From contig NZ_FXTH01000004.1 in NCBI RefSeq assembly GCF_900182555.1, positions 62,001-126,000 of the forward strand: a DNA stretch of 64,000 nucleotides, in the 5' to 3' direction. The notes beneath the pieces are model-generated. The model saw only the letters and a list, made by a program, of their open reading frames with translations. It did no database searches and was not told the DNA's origin. How positions within the stretch are numbered: position 1 is the stretch's first letter; each line of letters starts with the position of its first letter. This document shows positions 9,901 to 17,339 of this stretch, one piece after another. Origin of the DNA: Fodinibius sediminis. Its GTDB lineage: Bacteria; Bacteroidota; Rhodothermia; Balneolales; Balneolaceae. Both the position numbers and the translations under genes were made by a program.

Positions 9901-11125
9901 CCCCGAAATCGCCGGCGGAAACGCCCAGGGAGGGATCCCTGTACTGATCCAGCAGCCCCTGCGAAAAGATGTCTTCCTGTTCACTGGGAGCGGAGAAACT
10001 GCTGTCCGCATTTTGTACCACGCCGAGGTCGCTGAGGGCGATAGCCTGACGTTCCCCTTCCACCGACTGCGAGGTTTCCCGGAGGGCCCATACGTTGACT
10101 TCTGTCAGCTGAAGGGCCTGTCCGAGCTGCTGGGGATTGGAAACATTCTCTTCAAACTGCTGACGGGTATAAAAGTCCATGAAAAAGTGACGGTCATCCT
10201 CGTAATCCACCGGCCGGATAGCCAGCTCTTTCTCCTGGGCTCCACCGGTAATGGTTTCTGTTCGCTCCTCTCCTTCCTGCTGAGAGAGCACCGAGGTGAG
10301 TTTGAGTGATCCCAGTTGCACGATCGACTTGACTCCGAAGAGAGCGCTTCCGCCCCGGATGAGGGAGTTACCCGTCTGCATCGACACATTCCCCATTTCC
10401 AGGTGCTGCAGAATTTCATCTTCGTATCCTTCATATCGTATATTGACGCGGTTCATAAAATCGAACGCCCGCTCAGTATCCCAGTCGGTCTGGATGGAAA
10501 GCTTGTCGCCGATGGTACCCTGAATGTTCAGCTGCAGACTCTGCTCGAAGGTGGGATCAATTTGTCGCTGCCGGTCCGGCGGGATGCTGGGGTTCTCGGT
10601 TTTCTGTATGGAGGCTCCCACATTCAAGTTGGCCGTTCCGTTGATGCGCAGGTTCACCTCCGGTTTCCCGAAAATGGTCGTAAACGTCGATTCCTCCCCA
10701 CCCGGCACGTCGACCCTGAAATCCAGCAGCCCGGCCTCTGACGCTTCAGCCTCCCGCTCACGAATCAGCATATCCCAGTTCTGCTGTATGGAATACTGCT
10801 TGTACCGCTCGGCATAATCCCTGAAATCCATGACCAGCGGTGAAGCCAGCGGCATCTGAAACAGCAGCCGCTGGCTTCGGTAGGTCCCCATGGAGTCGCG
10901 CTGAATATAAATCTGCTCTTCAGGCAACCGGACATAGAAGAGGCGGGGCCGGTGCTGCTCAAAAGGATAGGAAATGGGCGCGGGCGGGAACAGACGCGGC
11001 AGGGTATCCTTAACAGCCGGCATCACCGGCGGGCCAGCTTCCCTCTCCTGGCAAAAGCCCGCAGGCATGCTTGCAAAGCAAAAAAGGAACAGCGCTGTAC
11101 AGAATATTTCTGCGTTAAGCCTCAC
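3932..11125 (-). CDS. sprA: SprA/Sov, type IX secretion system outer-membrane translocon
   Basis: Giant outer-membrane beta-barrel that forms the protein-conducting pore of the type IX secretion system. At 2397 aa it matches the length of Flavobacterium SprA (about 2400 aa). A signal peptide (about 1-25, ending AGFCQ) starts at a GTG at 11125. The sequence is rich in alternating aromatic/polar strands and in family-like segments such as VNLRINGTANLNVGASIQ (about 160), DTERAFDFMNRVNIRYEGYE, RGGSALFGVKS, and many TDWxWN/FTWNTQWN-type strands towards the C-terminus. The C-terminus, DHDLRFNVVVSIRSD, fits a last barrel strand. The gene stands alone on its strand and overlaps the end of lnt. A plug-type lipoprotein that may seal this pore is encoded at 23.5 kb. 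Confidence 0.95.
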   Translation of the reverse strand: MRLNAEIFCTALFLFCFASMPAGFCQEREAGPPVMPAVKDTLPRLFPPAPISYPFEQHRPRLFYVRLPEEQIYIQRDSMGTYRSQRLLFQMPLASPLVMDFRDYAERYKQYSIQQNWDMLIREREAEASEAGLLDFRVDVPGGEESTFTTIFGKPEVNLRINGTANLNVGASIQKTENPSIPPDRQRQIDPTFEQSLQLNIQGTIGDKLSIQTDWDTERAFDFMNRVNIRYEGYEDEILQHLEMGNVSMQTGNSLIRGGSALFGVKSIVQLGSLKLTSVLSQQEGEERTETITGGAQEKELAIRPVDYEDDRHFFMDFYTRQQFEENVSNPQQLGQALQLTEVNVWALRETSQSVEGERQAIALSDLGVVQNADSSFSAPSEQEDIFSQGLLDQYRDPSLGVSAGDFGVDPASFVEGYFIPLQEGVDYELNRYLGYISLKRNLGSRQALAISFKYVNPQTGQTVSIGDVSPGGGNRIYLKLIRPQTVTTTNPLWDLMMKNIYAIGASNLTPDGLELDVKYTEQNIPSSSLPSRSSILLQDLGLDRVDQQGALNPDNRIDFSTSVLDPGTGRILFPYLQPFGNRIEELLSESGLSPPEIGSIAFEELYAERKENASQNSKNNFYLIEGQAKGALSASYSLGYSLVEGSVRVFANGQELQEGTDYAVDYSIGSITILNERYLQRGQQIKIEYENNQLAQIGQKNFTGLRAEYNILDNFNIGTTYFKLKEKPLQDKIRIGNEPVSNAVLGLDANAYFDLPWLTRLVDRVPLLQTKEPSAIRLNGEFAQLRPGVSRTAAVNDAISDNRLFRDEERGLSFIDDFEGSEIGLSFMNPSQWNLASAPAAVPGYEADEVYFTENAPASPSNTITDKIARSDLRSTFAWYTIPQNIEDILEGVERTPESQRVKVTDVFPNRDVLTEENFIRTLDLYYDPTERGPYNYNRDLRNILQDEPERTWGGMTTTLPAGQEDLTQNNIEFLEFWVQSVLPGGRAPTVQDLEDYEGTIYVDVGVVSEDVIPNFKTNTEDGLVRRPNDLQQDNISNDPRSYIPVPPPPPEGQFSNERRALEDVGLDGAPNTEGIDNKNEQTLFANFLDAMSGTYGEGSSAFDAIEADPSNDDYVFYGERELDGRPLNERFHRMYGYHDGNTPPNTGDKQAVTNRPDTEGLITPSIVEQNNAYFQYEVDWNPATVDEAEVGAAGGYIVDKIDGPNQHERWYQVRIPLEDWIRKVGNIENFQNVSYIRLWLSGYEKPFTLRFATFELVGSQWRNADNVDQEQGPVQGELDISSVNIEENSQRRPIPYRQPEGAIRATNRGRQRQTIANEQSIAMGIQNLGPGELKMMKRVYPGGLNMIHYSNVRMYVHGEGYDHRGDAELVVRYGTDLTNNYYEYRQPISPSDPDYPYSQKPSSELSSGVLYREAEEVWLYEENSMNILLRAFNELKQLRNQQEGNPSDRYERADILTEAPPGAVIAIKGNPSLDRVGEIGIGIQNPFNPQNPSGGGVPLLNGQFWVNELRVSGFDNQSGWAANAKAEIQVADFASVNANLNRETDGFGALNSRLGQRRLSDVLAYDVNSTVNMHKFLPARYGWNIPVTFSTRQSNSTPRYLPNQGDIRLTDFKNAVQSRSELTDMQKERLISQQIFESQTAVESYSVNMSNVTKTRSQSNLAKYTLDNTTFNYVYNTTDRRNPQYSRQDNWNYSGSLRYNMNFRSTRLFRPFDFLGEVPLLHPLAGIKFGYTPASVNASFGIDREYTEQLRRSLTGRLENTLQQSHSFTYDTEFGLGYNLTPSIKTTFQTRTVFDLSRAGVDHMPSVTDSARYVLRPSFDVLQDLVFDSLSSRRSNYQEAYTAGWQPNFNRISAIDWASYSANYGGGYQWRNSPAGSELGANLSNNLSLNQSVDFDLQNLLERMPWYRNLTGDDPGYPARDTGKADTSTADRNSELRSVAEKGLQALLSIQSIDVTFSISKSSMQSGYAGNSQLFHMVSPSDRGFSPPFSYRTGFSDRIGFSRLIDNPGNSSIQLPSNRNLSDDLTIGAQFRPFENLSIDFTWNTQWNKTNTQSITLNPDESFNTVRTESGRISSSIWAFGAGYGTFFREQLQTAFEDINAQSRVISDETGNRDGQSVLGKRSLQADFRKAYLGIGSKAVGDRNFTPFPLPGWRLTWSGLESFFPLIGNSMTRASVTHTYTGLYRLGWVYNANRDLLPDISLGNYTIQNRRPEYEANTVNIEQRFSPLLGLNITWESNLRSSLQYEYSKLASLALSNSTVIERLSRGLRFTFAYTLRDFKIPLFSRIENAVDFTINGSYIEDEEKKYVLDSDLGNALEGGTGDFGQDLDQYDFSRSFTGGQSRINGSAVIGYQFSQTIQANFEYAFSRLIPKSSNIYARTDHDLRFNVVVSIRSD

Positions 11126-11354
11126 GTATAGTTTTCAATATATTTCTGTTGAACCGTCAAAAAAACTTGTAACGCTATGCTATACGCAGCCCCCTTTCAG
11201 CAATTTATGAGTAACAGTGTCCGTTGATACGAATGATAAATGTTAAACTTTTTTCCTGAAAGTAGAAACCACCGTACCTGAATTGGGACATCATCCTATT
11301 TTGTAAAGATGGAGTATAGGCGTAATTTAAGGCTTGTTCAATAGAATTCATCCT

Positions 11355-12794
11355 ATGCGATTATTACCCAATAAACTACAACTTGATGTCCTGAAGCGGC
11401 ATGTCGGGCCTTTTGTGTTTTGTTTCTTCACACTGATGTTCTTGCTGCTGATGCAGTTTCTGATCCTGTATATCGACATGCTGGTTGGCAAAGGACTGCC
11501 CATGGGTATCATTATCGAACTGATAATTACGAACCTGGCTTCCATGGTGGTCCTGGCAGTGCCCATGGCTGTGCTGGTATCCTGCCTGATGGCTTTCGGA
11601 AAGATCACTGAGCTTAACGAACTGGCTGCCCTCAAAGCGGCGGGCGTCAATCCCATCCACCTGGTAAACCCGGTGCTGGTGGTCGGGGTTCTCCTTTCCG
11701 TCTTCCTGGTCTGGTTTTCCAATGATGTACTGCCCGATGCCAACCAGCGGGCCCGTTCCCTGTTTATTGATATCCGTCTCAAAAAGCCCGGCTTTGACCT
11801 TAAACCGGGCGAGTTCTACGACGGTATTGACGGCTATACCTTCCTGGTCAAGGATATGACAAACGAGTCGGATTCCCTGCGTGATGTAACGATTTACCAG
11901 CAGCCCAATAATAACCGGAAAGAAGCTTTTATTAAGGCCCAGAAGGGACATCTTGAGAGCCAGAACCAGGGACAGACGATGACGCTCTTTCTCGAGGATG
12001 GCTCGATCCTGCGCTACCTTGACCGCCGGAAGGACGGGAAGAAAATAACCGTGCTTGAAGAAACGGCTTTCGACCGGTACCGAATCAGCTTCGACCTCTC
12101 GGATCTCTCCTTCTCCCGGTCCAACCCGCAGGATCGCTCGCGCAATGACCGAACTATGAATATCCAGGCGATGCAGGCCCTCGTGGATTCCCTCAACAGG
12201 GAAGTCGCCGACCACAAGCAGCTGGTTCTTGACAATACAAATTATTTCGTCCCCACCACGGATAAAATTCCCGAGCAATCCAGCACTGCCCGGCGGTTCA
12301 GCAGTCAGGTCGACTCTCTGGCCACACCGTCGTACTCAAGCCAGTATATCGTTCTGAACAGTCTCGATTCTGAATCCCAGCAGCGTACCCTGCACGACAT
12401 AACCCTCGCGAAGCTGCGCAGCTACCAGTCGCTGCTGGAAGAAGTGACCACTGATACCGAATGGCGCATTAATAAGATTGCCCGCTACATGGTAGAGATC
12501 CATAAAAAGTTTGCGATCCCCATGGCCTGTATCATCTTTGTTCTCCTGGGGGCTCCCATAGGAATGTTCACCAGGAGGGGGAATCTGGGGTATGCCGCTC
12601 TCATAGGCGCTGTATTCCTGACCTTTTACTGGATTTCCATCATCCAGGGAGAGAAATTGGCCGATCGGATGTTCATAAGTCCGGCCACCGGCATGTGGTA
12701 TTCCAATGTCATCCTCGGACTCATCGGTCTATACCTGGTCATCCGAATATCGACATCGTTTAAATTCTCAAACCTCTGGCGCAATAGTGATTAA
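11355..12794 (+). CDS. LptF/LptG-family permease with long periplasmic insert
   Basis: YjgP/YjgQ family inner-membrane subunit of the LPS exporter LptB2FG, which extracts LPS from the inner membrane into the Lpt bridge. Membrane helices lie at about 15-35, 50-75, 95-125 and, after the periplasmic jellyroll domain, at about 390-475. Family motifs include ELAALKAAGVNPIHLVNPVL (coupling helix), DVLPDANQRAR and KFAIPMACIIFVLLGAPIG. The 479 aa protein is about 110 residues longer than its partner. The extra is a polar, helix-prone stretch (about 270-385) between jellyroll and membrane domain. I chose the ATG at 11355 over a TTG at 11334. It overlaps the next gene by 8 bases. Confidence 0.9.
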   Translation: MRLLPNKLQLDVLKRHVGPFVFCFFTLMFLLLMQFLILYIDMLVGKGLPMGIIIELIITNLASMVVLAVPMAVLVSCLMAFGKITELNELAALKAAGVNPIHLVNPVLVVGVLLSVFLVWFSNDVLPDANQRARSLFIDIRLKKPGFDLKPGEFYDGIDGYTFLVKDMTNESDSLRDVTIYQQPNNNRKEAFIKAQKGHLESQNQGQTMTLFLEDGSILRYLDRRKDGKKITVLEETAFDRYRISFDLSDLSFSRSNPQDRSRNDRTMNIQAMQALVDSLNREVADHKQLVLDNTNYFVPTTDKIPEQSSTARRFSSQVDSLATPSYSSQYIVLNSLDSESQQRTLHDITLAKLRSYQSLLEEVTTDTEWRINKIARYMVEIHKKFAIPMACIIFVLLGAPIGMFTRRGNLGYAALIGAVFLTFYWISIIQGEKLADRMFISPATGMWYSNVILGLIGLYLVIRISTSFKFSNLWRNSD

Positions 12795-13869
12795 AAAGAT
12801 TGACCGATATATCATCAGCCGGCTTTTCGGGATCACCCTTTTTATGCTGCTGATGCTCATCATCATATTCATTATTTTCGACTTTTCTGAAAACAGCGAA
12901 GATTTTACGGACAAGGGGGCTACCTTTGCTGAAATTTTCGGAGTCTATTATTTAAATTATATTCCTGAAATCATTCGGCTCATCATCCCCGTTGCGGTCT
13001 TTATCGCCTGCCTGTACCTGACGGGACAGATGACCGAACGACTCGAAATTATCGCTCTGAAGGCAGCCGGGGTCAGTCTGTACCGCCTGCTTGTGCCCTA
13101 CCTTATCTTCGGCTTTATCATAACCGGCATCACCAGCTATATGGATGGCTTTGTGATCCCGGATGCCAATAAGAAGAGGATAGCCTTCGAGTCGGAATAC
13201 CTGCAGGGTAAATCGGAAAAAGTGGACGGGAATCAGCTGTTTCGGCAAGAGTCGGACCAGACAATTTTCAAAATCGGATTTTACAATGCGGAAGAAAATA
13301 TAGGTCACCGCATTGACGCCACGACTTTTGCCGGCGACAGCATTTCCCAGACCATGTATATTCAACGGATGATCTGGAGCGAAGAACAGCAGCTGTGGAA
13401 ACTCGAAAATATTGACAAACGCATTATGACCCCCCGGGGCTATCAGCATGTTTATATCGACTCCATGGACACTACGCTCAATATTTACCCGCGGGATCTG
13501 GCACGCACAACCTCCGATATCTACCAGCTTACCTACCCCAAGGCACGCGATTATATCCAGTCTATAGAACGAAGTGGTGCTGGTAATGTGGAATCCCCCA
13601 AGGTGCAGCTATATGGCCGATATGCCTATCCTTTTTCTGTCATCGTAGTTATCATCGTTGGCTTTTCGCTGGCCTCTGTGCGCAGGAAAGGCGGGAAGGG
13701 CTTTTACATTGCGTCCGGGCTGGGCGTCAGTTTTCTCTACCTGGCCATGATGAAAGTCATCGAGCCTTTCGGGGGTACCGGAGATATCCCCCCCATTGTG
13801 GCCGCTCTTATCCCCCATCTCTTTTTTCTGCTCCTCGGTCTTGGCATATTATACAATGCCCGAAAATGA
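12787..13869 (+). CDS. LptF/LptG-family permease, second subunit
   Basis: Second YjgP/YjgQ protein, probable partner of the preceding gene in the LPS transport ABC complex. The GTG at 12787 gives MIKKIDRYIISRLFGITLFMLLML, the normal start of the family, and overlaps the upstream stop by 8 bases. At 360 aa it has the usual length. Helices lie at about 15-35, 55-80 and 95-125. The periplasmic domain covers about 140-265, and three more helices occupy about 275-355. The coupling-helix motif LEIIALKAAGVSLYRLL is clear, as is YPFSVIVVIIVGFSLASVRRKGG. LptF versus LptG cannot be assigned without comparison. lptB is not in the window. Confidence 0.9.
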   Translation: MIKKIDRYIISRLFGITLFMLLMLIIIFIIFDFSENSEDFTDKGATFAEIFGVYYLNYIPEIIRLIIPVAVFIACLYLTGQMTERLEIIALKAAGVSLYRLLVPYLIFGFIITGITSYMDGFVIPDANKKRIAFESEYLQGKSEKVDGNQLFRQESDQTIFKIGFYNAEENIGHRIDATTFAGDSISQTMYIQRMIWSEEQQLWKLENIDKRIMTPRGYQHVYIDSMDTTLNIYPRDLARTTSDIYQLTYPKARDYIQSIERSGAGNVESPKVQLYGRYAYPFSVIVVIIVGFSLASVRRKGGKGFYIASGLGVSFLYLAMMKVIEPFGGTGDIPPIVAALIPHLFFLLLGLGILYNARK

Positions 13870-13890
13870 GCAGCAGCCTCATTTATTTTA

Positions 13891-15369
13891 CTAGCTGACG
13901 GAATAATTGGGCGACTCTTTCGTAATCTGCACTGAATGCGGATGGCTTTCCTTGTAGGCGGCCGCCGAAATTTGTACAAATTCCGCTTTCTGCAGGTCAT
14001 CGATCGTAGCGGCTCCCGCATAGCCCATGGCGGCCCGGAGTCCACCGACCATCTGATACACCACTTCACTGAGATACCCCTTGTAGGGCACGCGTCCCTC
14101 GATCCCCTCGGGCACCAGCTTATTGATGTTGTCTTCCACATCCTGGAAGTAACGGTCCTTGGATCCCTTCTCCATGGCCCCGATGCTTCCCATACCACGA
14201 TACGATTTGTATTTGCGAGATTCATAAATGATGGTCTCACCCGGGCTCTCATCCACACCGGCAAACATAGAGCCCATCATCACGGCATCAGCACCACCCG
14301 CGATGGCTTTGGGGATGTCTCCCGTCTGCTTGATGCCGCCGTCGGCGATCAGCCCCACTCCCGCTTCCCGGGCAAAATCAGCCACTTCCATGACAGCACT
14401 GAGCTGTGGTACACCGACACCGGTCACAACCCTTGTGGTACATATGGATCCCGGTCCCACTCCTACCTTCAATACATCGGCACCGGCATCGGCCAGGGCC
14501 TTGGCCGCATTTCTGGTAGCGATATTCCCGGCGATCAGGTTCAGATCGGGATAAGCCTTCTTCACCTTCTTGACCATCTCCAGCACTCCGGCAGAATGTC
14601 CGTGAGCCGTATCAATAGTAATAATATCCACTCCTGATTTAACCAGCGCCTCCACGCGATCCAGCGTATCGGCCGTAACCCCAACCGCGGCTCCCACCCG
14701 CAGGCGACCCATATCGTCCTTGCAGGCATTGGGGAAGTTCATTTTCTTTTCAATATCCTTGAACGTAATAAGCCCCACGAGTTTCGAATTTTCATCGACG
14801 ATGGGCAGCTTCTCCACTTTGTGTTTTTGCAAAAGCTTTTCGGCTTCCTCCAGGGTCGTCCCCTCGCGGGCCGTAATAAGGTTTTCGCTGGTCATGATGG
14901 TACTCAGCTTTTTGTCCACATAGTGTTCAAACCGTAGATCCCGGTTGGTCACAATACCGATCAGCGTGTTATCCTCTTCAACAATGGGAATCCCCCCGAT
15001 CTTGTGCTTTTTCATCAGCGAACGCGCTTTCCGCACCGTCGATTTTTTTCCCAACGTTACCGGATCGACAATCATCCCACTTTCACTGCGCTTGACCATG
15101 CGAACCTGATCCGCCTGGTCTTCAATCGACATGTTTTTGTGCAGCATGGCGATGCCCCCCTCGCGGGCCAGTGCAATAGCCAGCCGATACTCGGAAACGG
15201 TATCCATGGCGGCGCTGATGACAGGCACATTGAGCGTGACATCATCGGTAAGGGCTATACTCGTGTCTGCATCGCGGGGAAGAGTCTGGGAAAAAGCCGG
15301 CACCAACAGTACATCATCATAAGTTAAGCCTTGCCGTGTAATCCGATCAAAAGGAGAGGAGTTTTGCAT
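13891..15369 (-). CDS. guaB: IMP dehydrogenase
   Basis: NAD-dependent oxidation of IMP to XMP, the committed step of GTP synthesis. The 492 aa protein has an N-terminal barrel segment ([23 protein letters not shown]), two CBS domains at about 95-210 ([44 protein letters not shown]) and the catalytic loop [20 protein letters not shown] with the nucleophile C310. The flap carries [16 protein letters not shown] and later the RVPYKG element. The frame is open to 15387 with a TTG, but the ATG at 15369 is the normal start. The 3' end faces the lptG-like gene, 21 bases away. A TAnnTTTG element lies about 40 bases upstream. Confidence 0.96.
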   Translation of the reverse strand: MQNSSPFDRITRQGLTYDDVLLVPAFSQTLPRDADTSIALTDDVTLNVPVISAAMDTVSEYRLAIALAREGGIAMLHKNMSIEDQADQVRMVKRSESGMIVDPVTLGKKSTVRKARSLMKKHKIGGIPIVEEDNTLIGIVTNRDLRFEHYVDKKLSTIMTSENLITAREGTTLEEAEKLLQKHKVEKLPIVDENSKLVGLITFKDIEKKMNFPNACKDDMGRLRVGAAVGVTADTLDRVEALVKSGVDIITIDTAHGHSAGVLEMVKKVKKAYPDLNLIAGNIATRNAAKALADAGADVLKVGVGPGSICTTRVVTGVGVPQLSAVMEVADFAREAGVGLIADGGIKQTGDIPKAIAGGADAVMMGSMFAGVDESPGETIIYESRKYKSYRGMGSIGAMEKGSKDRYFQDVEDNINKLVPEGIEGRVPYKGYLSEVVYQMVGGLRAAMGYAGAATIDDLQKAEFVQISAAAYKESHPHSVQITKESPNYSVS

Positions 15370-15408
15370 GATTGAAGGGGTCTGCAACTATTGGGATTCA
15401 GGTTTGGG

Positions 15409-15416
15409 CAAAGATA
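15409..15416 (-). promoter_or_regulatory. Candidate Bacteroidota -7 element upstream of guaB
   Basis: On the minus strand this reads TATCTTTG, a match to TAnnTTTG, placed 40-47 bases before the guaB ATG, so the leader would be about 35 bases. A clear -33 TTG at the expected spacing is missing. Confidence 0.4.
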
Positions 15417-15525
15417 AAAAAAATGTGGACGACCTGCTTAACAGATTTGGAAAAAAATGCTAAAACGAGGTCGACCACACTCAGCTGCAGCCCAAGAGGC
15501 CCTCTCTTTTATTATACTCGCAGCG

Positions 15526-15855
15526 TTACAAACTTCGAACCCGCAGCGCCTGGACTGCTGTATCCAGGGAACAGATGCCATCACTGTAGCTGTTTACCCA
15601 GTGTACCACCCGCTGACGGCGACGGCCCACATGGGGATCGCAGCTGGAGTAATGCCCCTTCAACTCATCCACCATGGCGGATACATCCTCCTTGATTTCC
15701 ATTTTAAGCATATCCGGAAGGTCGCCCCACCCCATCAGCTCGAACATCTGCTGCAACTGCCGGTGCTCTTCTTCAGCTTCTCTGAGGACTCTGCAAAGAA
15801 CGGGCTCCAGGTTATTTACGGCTTGTTTTTTCGGTGTATTGACTGCTGCATTCAT
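15526..15855 (-). CDS. Small hypothetical protein, mainly helical
   Basis: A 109 aa reading frame starting MNAAVNTPKKQAVNNLEP. I do not recognise the family. The sequence is predicted soluble and largely helical (VLREAEEEHRQLQQMFELM; MLKMEIKEDVSAMVDELKGHY), with a basic stretch HVGRRRQRVVHWVNSY near residue 78 and two cysteines. There is no signal peptide or membrane segment. The purine-rich stretch AGAGAAAT before the ATG is a weak ribosome-binding site. It is isolated between guaB and the oppositely oriented small gene at 16.1 kb. It may be real because its residue pattern is protein-like, but there is no homology evidence here. Confidence 0.5.
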   Translation of the reverse strand: MNAAVNTPKKQAVNNLEPVLCRVLREAEEEHRQLQQMFELMGWGDLPDMLKMEIKEDVSAMVDELKGHYSSCDPHVGRRRQRVVHWVNSYSDGICSLDTAVQALRVRSL

Positions 15856-16070
15856 AACTGATTTCTCTGTTTAATTAATCTTCAATTCAAACATAATCAG
15901 CATGAGTGACAGCGTTATGTCACCCCTGTTTATATTCATTTCCCGGTTGTCATAAACGCCCTTATTCCTCGGTTTGCCATTTGCTGCTCGATACCTGTAA
16001 CCGATACAGGGAACCCGGCCACCGCGCCCGGTGTTATCGGTACTGAGCCCTTTATAATCGGAGGTACGTC

Positions 16071-16361
16071 ATGCTGACATTCTATAGAGCTGCGCAAGAT
16101 ACCTTTACGGAACGCATAGAACGGAAGATGAAAGAAATGGTTGTAGCTCACAGGCTCGTGTGTGCTGATCAGGGCGACCCCCTGCCGGAACATATAAAAA
16201 GGAAGGATCTTCCGGTTCTCAGCGACGGACATCAGGTATGGACCGCTCCGGGCGAAATCGAAGACGTTCTGGAAACCCTGCACCGGGAACTCAAGCTGAG
16301 TCAAAGCCTCCAGTCCGACACCTGTCACCTTGATCCGGATAAGCCGGATCAGTGTTTGTAA
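16071..16361 (+). CDS. Small protein resembling a glutaredoxin/GST N-terminal (thioredoxin-fold) domain
   Basis: A 96 aa frame with one of the better ribosome-binding sites in the window (GGAGG, 7 bases before the ATG). The order of elements recalls a GST N-terminal thioredoxin fold. It starts LTFYRAAQDTFTERIERKMKEMVV, a strand then a helix. A later strand-turn LPVLSDGHQVWTAPGEIEDVLETL resembles the cis-Pro loop and following helix of GSTs. The usual catalytic CxxC or Ser/Tyr is not obvious, and the two Cys (C31 and one near the C-terminus) are not in a CxxC motif. A competing minus-strand frame (15936-16328) looks less protein-like. The function is unknown and the fold assignment is inference only. 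Confidence 0.6.
   Translation: MLTFYRAAQDTFTERIERKMKEMVVAHRLVCADQGDPLPEHIKRKDLPVLSDGHQVWTAPGEIEDVLETLHRELKLSQSLQSDTCHLDPDKPDQCL
16331..16351. terminator. Hairpin at the end of the small gene, before folD
   Basis: Perfect 8-base arms TGATCCGG / CCGGATCA with a 5-base loop, overlapping the last codons of the 16.1-kb gene and lying 18 bases from the convergent folD stop. The following GTGTTTGTAATTA is only weakly T-rich, so termination is possible but not certain. Confidence 0.4.
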
Positions 16362-16368
16362 TTACGCC

Positions 16369-17262
16369 CTATGACTCGGGATAGATAGACTTCTTGGCGG
16401 CCAACAGCGTGTTCTTCATCAGCATAGCCACGGTCATGGGACCTACGCCGCCGGGAACCGGAGTAATCCAGCTTGCCTTCTCTTTAACGCTTTCAAAGTG
16501 GCAGTCACCTACCAGGCTATACCCTTTTTCCCTGGTTTCGTCCGCCACACGGTTGATGCCCACATCGATAACGACAACGCCTTCCTTAACCATCTCTCCC
16601 CGGATCAAATTGGGCTGACCCGCAGCAACCACCAGAATATCGGCCGAGATGGTATGCGCAGTCAGATCCTTGGTGTACTTGTGGCAGATGGTGGTGGTAG
16701 CCTTTCCTCCCGCCTCTTCTTTTGAAAGCATGGTAGCGATGGGGCGTCCTACAATGTCGCTGGCGCCGACCACAACGGCATGTTTGCTCTTGGTGGGGAT
16801 GCTGTAGTATTTGAACAGTTCGAATATGCCTGCCGGCGTACAGGAACGAAAGCTCGGCTGCCCGATCGTCAGGCGTCCGACATTCATCGGATGAAAGCCG
16901 TCAATATCTTTGCGATGATCAATCGCCTCGATCACATCGTGCGACGACAAATGCGAGGGCAGGGGAAGCTGCACCAGGATTCCGTCCACGGCATCATCCT
17001 GATTATACTGATGAATGGTCTTCTTCAGTTCCTTGGCCGAGACCGTATCCGGAAGCTGACGGGTATCGGTTTCAATCCCCACTTCTTTGCAGGCCCGTGT
17101 CTTGGCGCCAACATATACATTGGAAGCCGGGTCGTTGCCCACCAGGATGACCTGTAAAAAAGGGGGGCGATGACCGGCCTCTACCCACTCTTCAACATCC
17201 TCGCGAACCTCGTCTCTCGTTATTGCTGCTACTTTCTTACCATCAATAATTTTAGCGGACAT
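16369..17262 (-). CDS. folD: FolD, methylenetetrahydrofolate dehydrogenase/cyclohydrolase
   Basis: Bifunctional one-carbon enzyme that converts 5,10-methylene-THF to 10-formyl-THF with NADP. The 297 aa protein shows the catalytic-domain signature YVGAKTRACKEVGIE with K54, the VDGILVQLPLP motif (about 97-107), KDIDGFHPMNVG, the Rossmann motif AVVVGASDIVGRPIATML (about 165-182) and the C-terminal PVPGGVGPMTVAMLMKNTL. The GASD in place of the more common GxSN is a minor variation. The ATG at 17262 fits. It lies 77 bases downstream of the sigma54 regulator on the same strand. The hairpin at 16331-16351 lies just past its stop. Confidence 0.96.
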   Translation of the reverse strand: MSAKIIDGKKVAAITRDEVREDVEEWVEAGHRPPFLQVILVGNDPASNVYVGAKTRACKEVGIETDTRQLPDTVSAKELKKTIHQYNQDDAVDGILVQLPLPSHLSSHDVIEAIDHRKDIDGFHPMNVGRLTIGQPSFRSCTPAGIFELFKYYSIPTKSKHAVVVGASDIVGRPIATMLSKEEAGGKATTTICHKYTKDLTAHTISADILVVAAGQPNLIRGEMVKEGVVVIDVGINRVADETREKGYSLVGDCHFESVKEKASWITPVPGGVGPMTVAMLMKNTLLAAKKSIYPES

Positions 17263-17339
17263 ATAGAAATATGATCTCTGTTTTCAATTCGTCTGTAACC
17301 GTGCTCGGCTGCACCCGGTAGCGGCATGAAGTGAAACCA

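Noticed and set aside
15936-16328. 130-codon minus-strand frame opposite the 96 aa gene
   Set aside because: The plus-strand gene has a GGAGG ribosome-binding site and a more protein-like sequence; the minus-strand frame has neither.
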